64,000 nt of DNA from RI-153 sp963721725 (GTDB taxonomy: Bacteria > Chloroflexota > Anaerolineae > Caldilineales > Caldilineaceae): assembly GCA_963721725.1 (NCBI GenBank), contig CAVRLX010000018.1:26308-90307 (forward strand). The letters run 5' to 3'. How positions within the stretch are numbered: the first letter of the stretch is position 1; every line of letters begins with the position of its first letter. Below, in pieces: positions 19,288-28,691 of this stretch. Position numbers and translations under genes: made by a program. The notes under the pieces were generated by a model, which was not told the origin of the DNA, made no database searches, and saw only the letters and a program-made list of their open reading frames with translations.

Positions 19288-19902
19288 TCAGCGCTTTGCC
19301 TGCTGCTTTTTGCGCTTCTTCATAACCCACCAGACCACGCTGCCCAGAAACATGGCGATGACCCCATAAGTTGCCCACTGGATCACCATGCCCACGTCAT
19401 CATAATTCTGCCCCAGGACACGACCGGCATAGACCAAGACTGTGGTCCAGATGGCCGTACCGGCTGTGGTGTAGAGCAGAAAAATGCCAATATTCATGCC
19501 GGTTGATCCGGCGGGAATGGAGATAAACGAGCGTACGCCGGGGATGACGCGTGCAAAGAAGATCGTGCGTTTACCGTGCCGATTGAACCAATCCATGGCC
19601 TGATCAATATCTTCTGGGTCCAGCAAAATCCAATGTCCATGATGCTCGGCCCAGGCGCGCAGATGTTCCACGCGGAAGATACGCCCCAGCGCATAAAGCA
19701 GGATCGCACCTAACACCGATCCGGCTGTCCCGGCCAGCACCACGCCCCAAAAATTCATCTCTTGTTGTTGAGTGCTCAGGTAGCCACCCAGCGGCAAAAC
19801 CACCTCTGATGGGATGGGCGGGACAATATTTTCCAAAAAACTGAGGAAAAATAGGCCCCAATAGCCCATATTGCGAATCAATTCTTCAACCCAACCTGTC
19901 AT
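19288..19902 (-). CDS. DedA family membrane protein
   Basis: 204 residues with the DedA/SNARE-associated pattern: ENIVPPIPSEVVLPLGGYL near residue 24, a glycine-rich helix, and RVIPGVRSFISIPAG near the middle, plus a charged RKKRKKQQAKR tail. DedA proteins are inner-membrane transporters, some acting as C55 isoprenoid lipid flippases or affecting membrane potential and envelope stress. About five hydrophobic segments are visible. It stands alone; the region after its stop is empty. Confidence 0.9.
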   Translation of the reverse strand: MTGWVEELIRNMGYWGLFFLSFLENIVPPIPSEVVLPLGGYLSTQQQEMNFWGVVLAGTAGSVLGAILLYALGRIFRVEHLRAWAEHHGHWILLDPEDIDQAMDWFNRHGKRTIFFARVIPGVRSFISIPAGSTGMNIGIFLLYTTAGTAIWTTVLVYAGRVLGQNYDDVGMVIQWATYGVIAMFLGSVVWWVMKKRKKQQAKR

Positions 19903-20000
19903 GCGTTCCCTCCGGGGGATAGAGTTTGCACGTCTACAGAAAGTCTAGGCGTCCCCATTTACTTTGTCGGGGAATTTTTTTCCATTTGCGACTTTTGAAT

Positions 20001-20032
20001 GTAACGATACAGGGGCGACACACCCTCGACCT
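20001..20032. repeat. Dispersed palindromic repeat, degenerate half copy d
   Basis: The outer end GTAACGATACAGG is exact, followed by a decayed core (GGCGACACACCCTCGACC). No mirrored arm is left. Confidence 0.55.
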
Positions 20033-20071
20033 GAATTGATACCTGCGAATTGTCGGTTTCCTATTCGTCCT

Positions 20072-21478
20072 TTATCGACAGTATGCTCGAAAGCTATACC
20101 CCTGCGCGCTGAGCGTGGCGAGGATGGTCTCCAGCGCGGCCACGGTTTGGCTGCGGTTGCTGCCACCGTCATGCAGCAGCACAATCGCGCCGGGGAAGAT
20201 GCGCGAAAGGACGCGATCGGCGATCACATCTGCGCCGGGCTGCTTCCAATCCAGGGGATCGATGCTCCACAGCACCACCGAATAGCCCAAACGCGTGGCG
20301 TTGGCATAGGTGCTGGCGTCGGTTGCGCCATAGGGCGGGCGCATACACGGGGCCGCATAGCGACCAAAGACGTTGGCCGCGGACAGCATTTCCCGGTCAA
20401 AGCTGGCTGCACTCATATTTTTCAGATCGGCATGGCTCCACGAATGGTTGCCAATCCCATGCCCGGCTTCGTACATCTGCCGGATCAAATCGCCCTGCCC
20501 TTGCGCATTGACACCCACCATAAAAAAGGTGGCTTTGGCATTGTACTTATTCAGCAACGCCAATACCTGATTCGTGTAGACACCGTTAGGGCCGTCGTCA
20601 AAGGTGAGATAGACCACGGCCTTCCCGCCCGCCCCGGCTCGAATTCCACCGCCGGGCGTGGTTCCCGCCCCAGCCCCAGTCCCGCTGGTGGGCGTGGTTG
20701 GCAATGCGGGAGGCTGAACTGAATTTTCAATGGTGATGGTAGTGATGTATTCGTCGTAGTTGAGATTGCTATGCACCACGCGCAGCCGCAGCACATGCAC
20801 GCCGTTGGGATAGCGTGTCGTGTCCAGTGTAGTCAACAGCGCGGGGGCGGGCACGGGGCTTTCGCCAAGGGCGAGAAAGGTCGCCTCTCGCTGATCGCCA
20901 TTGTTGAGCAGATCCAATTGCCATTTGCGAAAGCTGGGATGGTGGGCCACACCGCGGATCTCAACTGTGCCGTGTAGTGTGGTTGCCTCCAGGCGCAGAC
21001 CGTTTTCCGGGGCTGGCGGGGCAGTCGGCTGTGCCGTGGGGGCGGGCGTCGGCGTGGGCATTGCCACGACCGGGGAAGCGCCGTTGGCGAAGGTCACGTC
21101 CAGCGTGTATTCGTCGTAATTGAGGTTGCTATGCACCACACGCAGCCGCAGTTGATGTTCGCCATTAGGATAGCGTGTTGTGTCAACCTGGGTCAGCACG
21201 CCACGCTCGGCTTGGGCTGTCTCGGACACCGCCAAAAAGGTCGGGTCGTTGCCGTTGAGCAGCAGATCAAGCTGCCACTTGCGAAACTGTGGATGATTGG
21301 CCCAGCCTTCAACTGTGACGGTGCCGTGGAGGGCGGTTGGGATGCCATCTACAAAAAGTGCGCCACTGGGCAGATTGGCATAGCTGGGCGTTGCTACCAA
21401 AATCAACATCAGCACCAGGCAGAGCAGTGCCGACACCCGCTTGGGGTGCGGAAGCAATCTTGTAAACTTTGTTTTCAT
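20072..21478 (-). CDS. Secreted polysaccharide deacetylase with two N-terminal repeats
   Basis: I use the ATG at 21478, which opens the signal peptide MKTKFTRLLPHPKRVSALL; the frame runs 20 codons further up without signal character. The product has 468 residues. Two copies of a beta domain of about 85 residues share LHGTV-x-HPxFRKWQLDLL and LRLRVVHSNLNYDEY. They precede a NodB/CE4 domain with TFDDGP, NHSWSH, RPPYG and LLHDG, the metal and catalytic motifs of peptidoglycan or polysaccharide N-deacetylases. The repeats are separated by Pro/Thr linkers and probably bind the cell surface. Confidence 0.9.
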   Translation of the reverse strand: MKTKFTRLLPHPKRVSALLCLVLMLILVATPSYANLPSGALFVDGIPTALHGTVTVEGWANHPQFRKWQLDLLLNGNDPTFLAVSETAQAERGVLTQVDTTRYPNGEHQLRLRVVHSNLNYDEYTLDVTFANGASPVVAMPTPTPAPTAQPTAPPAPENGLRLEATTLHGTVEIRGVAHHPSFRKWQLDLLNNGDQREATFLALGESPVPAPALLTTLDTTRYPNGVHVLRLRVVHSNLNYDEYITTITIENSVQPPALPTTPTSGTGAGAGTTPGGGIRAGAGGKAVVYLTFDDGPNGVYTNQVLALLNKYNAKATFFMVGVNAQGQGDLIRQMYEAGHGIGNHSWSHADLKNMSAASFDREMLSAANVFGRYAAPCMRPPYGATDASTYANATRLGYSVVLWSIDPLDWKQPGADVIADRVLSRIFPGAIVLLHDGGSNRSQTVAALETILATLSAQGYSFRAYCR

Positions 21479-21596
21479 GGGCCTGCCATCTATTGTCAAA
21501 AGTGAGGGTGGAAATAGATGCAGCCGATAATACCACAAAGCAAACTACAACAGGAATCGCGCAAAGTGCCGGGGACTTCTCTTGCCCCCACGTGAA

Positions 21597-23315
21597 CTAC
21601 CCCCGCAGCGCGGCGATAAAGATCCCCGGCAGGTGGCCCCAGCCTGGTTTTTCGGCAAAGGCGGCCATGCGCCACCCCACGTTGTGGTTCTGGCGATGAG
21701 TGCCAAACCAGGGCGGCTTGGGCAAAAAGTGCCATTCGCCGTGGCGCAGATTGTGCGGAAAGGGGTAGAAGTTGCCATAGAGGACGCTTTTTTGTGGCTT
21801 TTCAAACATAAAGGTGTTGTGAACGTGACCTTGACCGCTGCCAATGTCGTTGGTCTCGTGGCCGGGATAGCCGCCCCATGCCGTCTGCGAAAGCAGAAAG
21901 CCCGCGCCGGACCAAAGATTGACGCCAATTGTGCCATAGCGCAACTCGGCCAGCGCCGCTTGATAGGCCGTGGCATACTGTTTCATGGTGGCCGGGTGGA
22001 TAATGATATTGGCGCCGAGGCTGCCGTGGAGTTTTGTGTTGCAAAATTCCACGGCGTTTTGCAAAAACTGCGCCGGATTTTGGCCCGGTAAAACCGTTTG
22101 CCCCAAAACGCCGCCAAAGACCTCTTCGCGAAAAAGCGGCGAATCCGCAGCGGGGTCAATCCCTGTGATCAACGTGCGCGGCACGCTTCCCTCGGCCTTG
22201 GGATCAAGCTCATCTGATTGGTTCGCATAGGCAGCCACAGCCGCCTGCTGGCGCGCCGCCGCACCGGGATAGTAGGGGGTGCGCGCTGGCTCGCTGCGCA
22301 TCACCGTACGCAGATGATAGAGCAACGTGTCGGTCTTGGCCCATTCTGCCGACATTACCAAAATTTGGGAGGCGATGCAGTTGAAGCCGCCATTTTGCAT
22401 TTTCTGCGTGAAGATATGCTCGGCTTGAAAGCGCAGATCGGCCTCGGTCCACGGCCCCGGCACCACAATCGTGGGGCTGACGTTGCCCAACTCGGCGGTG
22501 ACGGGCTTGTTCAAGCGTGGCTCGTTGCGCGCTTTGCGCGCCGCGCCCTCTTCGCCCGTGCCAAAGACAATGGCGTTATAGGTGCGCTCGCTGCCCGTCA
22601 TGTGGATCTCGTCCACGCCGGGATGATGGACCAAATAGTCGCCCACATCGGCCCCGCCATAGACAAATTCCACAAAGCCATAGGCGCGCAGCGTGGCGAA
22701 GATCTCCTCGAAGAGGGGGCCAAGATAGTCGTTCACCGGGTTCATCTTGACGACACAGACCGCGCCTTCATTCAAGAGTTTGTGCAGCACATCCATGGGC
22801 GTGATGCTGGAAACATTGCCTGCACCCAGCACCAACGCCACTTTGCCTTCGGCGGGCGGATTTTTATAGTGCAGGGCCATGCGTTCGCCCAGGGTTTCGA
22901 GGGTAATCTCCGGCTCCATCCAGATCTCGGCGTGGATGCCGCTGAGCAGCAGCCGCTCGTAGATGTTAAGCGGGAAGACCTCCACCGCCACCTGTCCGCT
23001 GGGCAACGTGCGCACTGGCCCACACAGGTCCAGCAGATTGCCGCCAGCGTCCAGCGTGACCAGTGTCTCCACATAGCGGTTGATGCCGTGCAAAAAGGCC
23101 CACGGCCCGCCCGACCATTCCTCCCCGGCCAGTGGTGAATCAGCGGGGATGCCCTTGGCCTGGAGCGAAGCAGCCACCCACTGTGGGGCAACCGCGCCTG
23201 TACGCCGGCGCAGTTCGCCCAAATGATGGATCTTCTCTCGCAGGGGCAGGCGTAGCCGATCGTTTTTGTGGGCTTGCAGGCGTTGGACGGCATGGTCGAG
23301 TGTTTGGGGCTGCAT
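21597..23315 (-). CDS. Aldehyde dehydrogenase family protein
   Basis: 572 residues, longer than the usual 480-500. The catalytic Cys is in GGFNCIASQ (Cys313) and the general-base Glu in PVTAELGNVSP (Glu275), with an ALDH-type motif HMTGSERTYNAIVFG between cofactor and active site. The N-terminal 110 residues, rich in basic residues and helices, are not part of the common ALDH core. The tail of about 80 residues contains many aromatic residues. It oxidises an unknown aldehyde or CoA-thioester semialdehyde. It stands alone between the deacetylase and repeat copy e. Confidence 0.85.
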   Translation of the reverse strand: MQPQTLDHAVQRLQAHKNDRLRLPLREKIHHLGELRRRTGAVAPQWVAASLQAKGIPADSPLAGEEWSGGPWAFLHGINRYVETLVTLDAGGNLLDLCGPVRTLPSGQVAVEVFPLNIYERLLLSGIHAEIWMEPEITLETLGERMALHYKNPPAEGKVALVLGAGNVSSITPMDVLHKLLNEGAVCVVKMNPVNDYLGPLFEEIFATLRAYGFVEFVYGGADVGDYLVHHPGVDEIHMTGSERTYNAIVFGTGEEGAARKARNEPRLNKPVTAELGNVSPTIVVPGPWTEADLRFQAEHIFTQKMQNGGFNCIASQILVMSAEWAKTDTLLYHLRTVMRSEPARTPYYPGAAARQQAAVAAYANQSDELDPKAEGSVPRTLITGIDPAADSPLFREEVFGGVLGQTVLPGQNPAQFLQNAVEFCNTKLHGSLGANIIIHPATMKQYATAYQAALAELRYGTIGVNLWSGAGFLLSQTAWGGYPGHETNDIGSGQGHVHNTFMFEKPQKSVLYGNFYPFPHNLRHGEWHFLPKPPWFGTHRQNHNVGWRMAAFAEKPGWGHLPGIFIAALRG

Positions 23316-23406
23316 AAAGGCTCCTCAGCGGTGATAGTTTCCTGGAATGGGCGAGGGTGCATATTGGATAGTAGATATGGGGAATGATGGTAAATATCTA
23401 ATCCCC

Positions 23407-23503
23407 GTAACGATACAGGTCTAGGGTGCGACGCACTCGCCACGCGGAGAGCGGTTTGACAACCGCTCTCCTCTTGGCGAGTGCGTCGCACCTGAATCGT
23501 TAC
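23407..23503. repeat. Dispersed palindromic repeat, copy e (most complete)
   Basis: The copy runs from GTAACGATACAGG to the mirrored CCTGAATCGTTAC, with GGGTGCGACGCACTCGCCA mirrored by TGGCGAGTGCGTCGCACC. The centre adds its own stem, GGAGAGCGGTT pairing with AACCGCTCTCC around TGAC. The whole 97 bases can fold into one hairpin. Confidence 0.92.
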
Positions 23504-23556
23504 TAATCCCCAATATCCAATATCCCCATTGCCGGGCAGTTTCGGTTCAATTTCGT

Positions 23557-24360
23557 TTATAGCATCACCGCCGCCAGCAGGATCAGCACCTCGACGCACT
23601 CACAGAGCGCGCCATAGAGATCGCCGGTGAGACCGCCGCCCAGCCGTGCAGCGCCCCAGCGCGCCAGCCATACTCCCATGGGCAGGGCAATCAAGAGCCA
23701 CAGCAGAGTCGGATGGGCAACGCCAAACCCCCCGTGTACCGACAATGCCAGCGCCGAGGCAATGACAGTCTGGCGCGGACCCAGCCCCTGGCGGATGAAA
23801 CTCCCCAGCGAAGCCTCCGCCCGTGCATAGGGAAAGCGCTCGGATGCCCACACCAGCATCCAGCGGCCCCACACAGGGGCAAGGATCATCGCGGTTGGGG
23901 GGCCACTTTCGACGATTTGCGCCAGCAGACTCCATTTCAACAACAGCACCCAGACCACGCCGATCACCCCAAACGCGCCCGTGTGCACATCTTTGAGAAT
24001 TTGCAGCCGCCGCTCCACGCCCACCGGCGCAAAGAGCGCATCGCAGCTATCCATCAACCCGTCCAGGTGTAGCCCGCCGCTGATCACAATCCACAATCCC
24101 AACAGAAGCGCGGCCTGAATTTGAGAAGAAAAAGGCAGTTGTGCCAACGTCCACTGCGCGCCGAACAGGATCGCTCCCACGGCCAGCCCCACCAGCGGAT
24201 ACCAGCCAAAGGCGCGTCCAAATAGCGCTGCATCAGCTTCGATCTGGGCGGCAGAGGGCGCGGGAATGGGGAAAACCGTCAGAAACGAGAAAGCTGACCG
24301 TAATTCTAGCCATAAAAAACGCCCCCGACGCTGGCCGGGGGCAGAGGACGCATCCGCCAT
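23557..24360 (-). CDS. cobS: Adenosylcobinamide-GDP ribazoletransferase
   Basis: 267 residues from the ATG at 24360, which lies 7 bases after the mltG stop. CobS joins adenosylcobinamide-GDP to alpha-ribazole in the last step of cobalamin assembly and is an integral membrane enzyme. Family motifs are visible: AFSFLTVFPIPAP, GGLHLDGLMDSCDAL and GLTGDLYGALCE with its metal-binding acidic residues. No other cobalamin gene is in the window. The first 17 codons overlap a strong intrinsic terminator on the coding strand, and no alternative in-frame start is visible downstream before the conserved part. Confidence 0.92.
   Translation of the reverse strand: MADASSAPGQRRGRFLWLELRSAFSFLTVFPIPAPSAAQIEADAALFGRAFGWYPLVGLAVGAILFGAQWTLAQLPFSSQIQAALLLGLWIVISGGLHLDGLMDSCDALFAPVGVERRLQILKDVHTGAFGVIGVVWVLLLKWSLLAQIVESGPPTAMILAPVWGRWMLVWASERFPYARAEASLGSFIRQGLGPRQTVIASALALSVHGGFGVAHPTLLWLLIALPMGVWLARWGAARLGGGLTGDLYGALCECVEVLILLAAVML
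24314..24342 (-). terminator. Intrinsic terminator inside the 5' end of cobS
   Basis: Read on the minus strand, GCCCCCG pairs with CGGGGGC around an 8-base loop (24342 to 24321) and is followed by G and six T. It has the form of a textbook rho-independent terminator but lies within codons 7-16 of cobS, just past the mltG stop. Confidence 0.75.
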
Positions 24361-24367
24361 TAGATGG

Positions 24368-25456
24368 CTATTGCCCTTGTTGATAACGCTGCACGTTGGC
24401 AATATGCTCTTCGTACGTGACCGCGAACACATGCGCGCCGCTGCCGTCGGGGAGCGCCACAAAATAGATGTAATCGTTGTCCGCCGGAGCCAGCACCGCC
24501 CGGATCGAATCCAGCCCGGGGTTGGCAATCGGGCCGGGGGGCAGGCCGGTGTAAAGATAGGTGTTATAGGGGCTGTTGACGTTGCCATATTCTTCCAACG
24601 TCACCGGGGTTTTCCACCATTGACCGCTCTCGGCTTGATAGCCCATGGCATATTGCACCGTGGGATCGGCGTTGAGCACCATGCCCACCGCCAGCCGGTT
24701 GAGGTAGACACGGGCAATGTCGGGGCGTTCGGCGGGGACCACAGCCTCGCGCTCGACAATGCTGGCAAGGGTGAGCACGGCATAGAGATCCAGCGTCGTG
24801 GTTCCGGCGGCGACCGCTTCGTCATAAAGGGGAACGACCTGATCTGCGAAGTTGCTCAACTGCCGTTGCAGCAGATCGGCAGCGCTGGGATTGTCGACGG
24901 GCAATTGATAGGTGTCGGGAAAAAGATAGCCTTCCAAACTCGTCCCCGCCGGGCGGGTGGTCAGGAAGGGATAGCGGCTCAGATCGACGCCTTCCAGCGT
25001 GCCGCTTGCGGCCAGGGCGCGATACTGTGTACCGTCCACCAGTTGGCCCTCGCTAAGATAATCGGCGATCTGCTCCAGCCGCCAGCCTTCGGGAATGGTG
25101 ACCGTTGTGCCAGCGGCCTGGGAATTTTGCAGCGCGCTGGCAATTTCCGCCGGCGTCATGGACGGGCTAAGCTGAAATCGCCCTGCTTCTAGTCGCTGGC
25201 TGAGGCCGTTGATGCGCACATAGGCTTCAAACAGGCGCGCATCGCCAATGATGCCCTGCGTCTGCAAGGCTTGGGCAATGGCGCGCCCGCTCATACCAGG
25301 GCGGACTTCAAACTCGACCATCTCGCCGTTGACATCCAACGGTTGCTCCAGCGCGGCACGGTTACTTTCCAAATAGTCGGCTAGCATGGAATCTTGTGTA
25401 CAAGCGCCCGTGAACAAAATAATACAAAGAAGCACACTCACTAATCGCCAATCCAT
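24368..25456 (-). CDS. mltG: Endolytic murein transglycosylase MltG (YceG-like)
   Basis: 362 residues. MltG cleaves nascent glycan strands at the membrane and sets their length. The N terminus is hydrophobic and has a lipobox-like FTGAC (Cys19), so it may be lipid-anchored rather than spanning the membrane. A LysM-like/YceG dimer domain is followed by the catalytic core with the Glu in ASIVEREA (Glu235), YLNRLAVGMVLNADPTVQY and YNTYLYTGLPPGPIANPG, all family signatures. It precedes cobS by 7 bases and lies next to the epimerase gene, 4 bases away, so the three genes form one transcription unit. Confidence 0.93.
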   Translation of the reverse strand: MDWRLVSVLLCIILFTGACTQDSMLADYLESNRAALEQPLDVNGEMVEFEVRPGMSGRAIAQALQTQGIIGDARLFEAYVRINGLSQRLEAGRFQLSPSMTPAEIASALQNSQAAGTTVTIPEGWRLEQIADYLSEGQLVDGTQYRALAASGTLEGVDLSRYPFLTTRPAGTSLEGYLFPDTYQLPVDNPSAADLLQRQLSNFADQVVPLYDEAVAAGTTTLDLYAVLTLASIVEREAVVPAERPDIARVYLNRLAVGMVLNADPTVQYAMGYQAESGQWWKTPVTLEEYGNVNSPYNTYLYTGLPPGPIANPGLDSIRAVLAPADNDYIYFVALPDGSGAHVFAVTYEEHIANVQRYQQGQ

Positions 25457-25459
25457 GCA

Positions 25460-26449
25460 TTAACCTCCGTAGCGTCCCAGGGTGAAGCCGAACAGTTGAG
25501 CGACGCCGGGCATATGACCATTCTGTTTGCGGAATGTGGGATCGTGGTGATAGAGGCGCTCTAGCCCTTTGCGCAACGAAACTTCCGGCTGAAAATTCAG
25601 CAAAGACGCGGCTTTGTCGATGTTGGCGACCAGCCGAGAAACGCCATTGCTGGTCTCTTGATTATAGAGCAGACGGGGCTTTTTGCCGATTACATCGCCG
25701 ATTATACTGGCGAGTTCATTGATGCTGGTCTCTTGGCCGCTGCCAATGTTGATGGTCTGTTGATCGACGGCGGGCGCAGTGGCAGCGGCGGTCAACGCAT
25801 TGACCACATCGTCAATATAGACAAAGTCGCGGCTCTGGCGACCATCGCCATAGACCACTACCGACGCACTTTGGGCCACCTGCTGCATCACATACGGAAT
25901 GACTGGGGCGTGGCTGGGCGGGATGGGCTGGCCGGGTCCATAGGCGTTGAAGATGCGCAGACTGACCGCCTCAAACCCAACGAGCTGTCCCATGCTGAAC
26001 AGGTAATTTTCGGCAGCAACTTTGCTGACGGCGTAGGGAACCGTGGGCCTGCTGGGGGCGTTTTCTGCCACAGGCTGTGCTGGCTGTTGACCATAGACCG
26101 TGGCGCTGCTGGCAAGCACCACCCGCCCCACGCCTACATCTCGGCAGGCTTCCAGGATGGCAACCGTGCCCCCCACGTTCACATAGTTGTAATCGCGCGG
26201 ATAGAGGATGGAGGCCGGTACGCTGACCAGCGCCGCCAGATGATAGACCACATCCACGCCGTGCAGCAGCGACCAGAGTGTTGGCACGTCGCAGACATCC
26301 CCGCGCTTGACGAAAATATCAGGATGAAGATTGTCAGGTGAGCCACTGCTCATATCGTCCAAGACACGGACATAGTAGCCCTGTTTATGTAGATGGTTGG
26401 CAAGATGGGTGCCAATAAAGCCCGCCCCGCCGGTAATCAGTACTTGCAT
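25460..26449 (-). CDS. UDP-glucose 4-epimerase-like NAD-dependent epimerase
   Basis: 329 residues from the ATG at 26449; the frame is open upstream but MQVLITGGAGFIGTHLA is the natural start. It has the extended SDR signatures TGGAGFIG, Ser in LASSATVYG and YAVSK. The C-terminal half has the nucleotide-sugar pattern (GPGQ, GDGRQSRDFVYIDDVV). It probably interconverts a UDP- or dTDP-hexose for envelope glycans. It is divergent from the rmd-gmd operon, with a shared 210-base control region, and it leads the mltG-cobS unit. Confidence 0.88.
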   Translation of the reverse strand: MQVLITGGAGFIGTHLANHLHKQGYYVRVLDDMSSGSPDNLHPDIFVKRGDVCDVPTLWSLLHGVDVVYHLAALVSVPASILYPRDYNYVNVGGTVAILEACRDVGVGRVVLASSATVYGQQPAQPVAENAPSRPTVPYAVSKVAAENYLFSMGQLVGFEAVSLRIFNAYGPGQPIPPSHAPVIPYVMQQVAQSASVVVYGDGRQSRDFVYIDDVVNALTAAATAPAVDQQTINIGSGQETSINELASIIGDVIGKKPRLLYNQETSNGVSRLVANIDKAASLLNFQPEVSLRKGLERLYHHDPTFRKQNGHMPGVAQLFGFTLGRYGG

Positions 26450-26659
26450 ACAACAAAGTCTCCTCGTATGACAGTGATAAATGGGAAATATCACTGCTCT
26501 TGTGCGCGCAGTATACCACTGGGTTTTCTGACTGGGCAAGTCAAGAGTAAATTTTCGCTTTTTACCGTCGCTCTGCGGCGGATTTTAGGGCTTCTCCCTG
26601 CCCTCTGCTATACTGGCAACGATGTTTTGGCATGATCCCAGTTGAAACGAGGCCAAGCT

Positions 26660-27631
26660 GTGCGGGTTTTGATTAGCGGCGTAGCGGGATTTGTGGGCGC
26701 ATGGTTGGTGCGACATCTGCTTGCCCTGCCCGATGATCTTACGCTGCACGGTTTGATTCACCGCCACGAGCATCGCATCCGCCCCTTTCGCGATCAGATC
26801 ACCCTGCACCGTGGCGATCTGCGCAACGGCGTTTGGACCCATGAGATGATGGCCCAGGTGCAGCCTGATCTGCTGATCCATCTGGCGGCGTGGAGCGATG
26901 TGGGCGGAAGCTGGCAGCAACCCTGGGTGGCCTACGAGTTAAACATCCAATGCCAGCTCAATTTGTTGGAAGCCGTGCGCCATCATGCGCCCCAATGTCG
27001 AACATTGGTGGTAGCGTCCAACGAGGTCTATGGCCGGATCGAGCCACATGATCTGCCTGTGAACGAAGAGACGCCCTTTCGCCCCAACTCGCCCTATGGC
27101 GTGAGCAAAATCGCCCAGGACATGATGGCACTGCAATATTGGCACAACTATGCCCTGCCCATTATGCGGGCACGCAGCTTTAACCACATTGGGCCGGGGC
27201 AATCCGAGGATTTCGTCGCCAGTGCCTTTGCGCGGCAGATCGCCGAGATCGAGGCGGGCCGCAAAGCCCCGTTGATCCGCGTGGGCAATCTGGAGGCTGT
27301 GCGCGATTTCACCGACGTGCGCGATGTTGTGCGGGCCTATTGGCTGGTCGTCACTGGGGGCCAGGCTGGCGAGGTCTATAACGTGGGCAGTGGCACAGGG
27401 CGGTCGGTGCGCTGGCTGTTGGATACATTGCTTTCCATGACACCGGTGCAGATTGCGATTGAAACCGATCCGGCACGGCTGCGCCCCAGCGATGTGCCGT
27501 GTAGCGTGTGCGATAATCAGCGTCTGGTCAACGCCACCGGCTGGCAACCCCAGATCCCGCTGGAACAGACCTTGCAAGAAATCCTGAACCACTGGCGCGC
27601 CGAGATCAACCGAGACGTGCCGATAGCGTAG
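26660..27631 (+). CDS. rmd: GDP-6-deoxy-D-mannose reductase-like SDR
   Basis: I prefer the GTG at 26660, with GAGG 7 bases upstream; a TTG at 26642 is possible. The product has about 323 residues. It has the SDR motifs SGVAGFVGAWL, Ser in VVASNEVYG, and YGVSK, and the NDP-sugar end block NVGSGTGRSVRWLLD. Rmd reduces GDP-4-keto-6-deoxy-D-mannose to GDP-D-rhamnose. The gene lies 27 bases before gmd, whose product is exactly its substrate, which is the best argument for this name over other epimerases. Confidence 0.8.
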   Translation: MRVLISGVAGFVGAWLVRHLLALPDDLTLHGLIHRHEHRIRPFRDQITLHRGDLRNGVWTHEMMAQVQPDLLIHLAAWSDVGGSWQQPWVAYELNIQCQLNLLEAVRHHAPQCRTLVVASNEVYGRIEPHDLPVNEETPFRPNSPYGVSKIAQDMMALQYWHNYALPIMRARSFNHIGPGQSEDFVASAFARQIAEIEAGRKAPLIRVGNLEAVRDFTDVRDVVRAYWLVVTGGQAGEVYNVGSGTGRSVRWLLDTLLSMTPVQIAIETDPARLRPSDVPCSVCDNQRLVNATGWQPQIPLEQTLQEILNHWRAEINRDVPIA

Positions 27632-27658
27632 AAACTTCACCTTTGAGGAGAGATACAC

Positions 27659-28648
27659 ATGCCCATTGCATTAGTTACCGGCGTCACCGGTCAAGACGGT
27701 AGTTATTTGGCCGAATTCTTATTGGAAAAAGGCTACCATGTCATCGGCATGGTGCGCCGCACCAGCACTATTAACTTTGACCGCATCCGCCATATTCAAA
27801 ATGACATTGAGATCGTACAGGGCGATCTGCTGGATCAGATGAGCCTGATCAGCATTTTGCAGAAGCACCGCCCGCAAGAGGTCTATAACTTGGCGGCGCA
27901 GAGCTTCGTACCCACCAGCTTCGAGCAGCCCGTCTTGACCGGCGAGTTCACGGCGTTGGGCGTCACCCGCATTATGGACGCCATTCGCATTGTCGATCCG
28001 TCGATCCGTTTTTACCAAGCCTCCAGCAGCGAAATGTTCGGCAAAGTGCGCGAGGTTCCCCAGACCGAGGAAACCCCGTTCTATCCGCGCAGCCCCTATG
28101 GCGTTGCCAAAGTCTACGGCCACTGGATCACGGTGAACTATCGCGAAAGCTATAATCTCTTCGCGTGTTCGGGCATTCTTTTTAACCATGAAAGCCCGCG
28201 CCGCGGCCTGGAATTTGTCACCCACAAGATCACCAACAGCGTGGCCCGCATCAAACTGGGGCTGGAACATGAACTGCGCTTGGGCAATCTGGATGCCCAG
28301 CGCGATTGGGGCTATGCGCCGGATTACGTGCGCGCCATGTGGCTGATGTTGCAACAGGACGCCCCCGACGATTATGTGGTGGCGACGGGCGAAACTCACA
28401 GCGTGCGTGAATTTGTGCAAGAAGCATTTAATTATGCCGGGCTGGATTGGGAAGAATTTGTGGTGCAAGATCCGCGCTTCTATCGCCCCGCCGAGGTCGA
28501 TCTGCTGGTGGGGGATCCGGCCAAAGCTGGCGCAAAGCTGGGCTGGGAACCCTCGGTCAGCTTCAAAGACCTTGTGCATTTGATGGTGGAAGCCGATCTG
28601 GACGCCTGGAAACGACACATCAAACAAGAAGCTGCCCTGATCGTCTAG
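27659..28648 (+). CDS. gmd: GDP-mannose 4,6-dehydratase
   Basis: 329 residues, starting at an ATG 7 bases after GAGGAGAG. Gmd converts GDP-D-mannose to GDP-4-keto-6-deoxy-D-mannose with an NADP cofactor. Family signatures are nearly textbook: VTGVTGQDGSYLAEFLLEKG, NLAAQSFV, QASSSEMFG, YGVAK, the LFNHESPRRG substrate loop and GNLDAQRDWGYAPDYVRAMW. It forms an operon with the upstream rmd gene and probably supplies GDP-D-rhamnose for surface polysaccharide. Confidence 0.95.
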   Translation: MPIALVTGVTGQDGSYLAEFLLEKGYHVIGMVRRTSTINFDRIRHIQNDIEIVQGDLLDQMSLISILQKHRPQEVYNLAAQSFVPTSFEQPVLTGEFTALGVTRIMDAIRIVDPSIRFYQASSSEMFGKVREVPQTEETPFYPRSPYGVAKVYGHWITVNYRESYNLFACSGILFNHESPRRGLEFVTHKITNSVARIKLGLEHELRLGNLDAQRDWGYAPDYVRAMWLMLQQDAPDDYVVATGETHSVREFVQEAFNYAGLDWEEFVVQDPRFYRPAEVDLLVGDPAKAGAKLGWEPSVSFKDLVHLMVEADLDAWKRHIKQEAALIV

Positions 28649-28691
28649 ACGCTACCCGCGCGCACTGTGCGTGGCGGATTTGTTAACAACG

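Noticed and set aside
24300..25456. Cobalamin riboswitch before cobS
   Set aside because: cobS begins 7 bases after mltG, leaving no room for a leader, and no B12-box sequence was seen.
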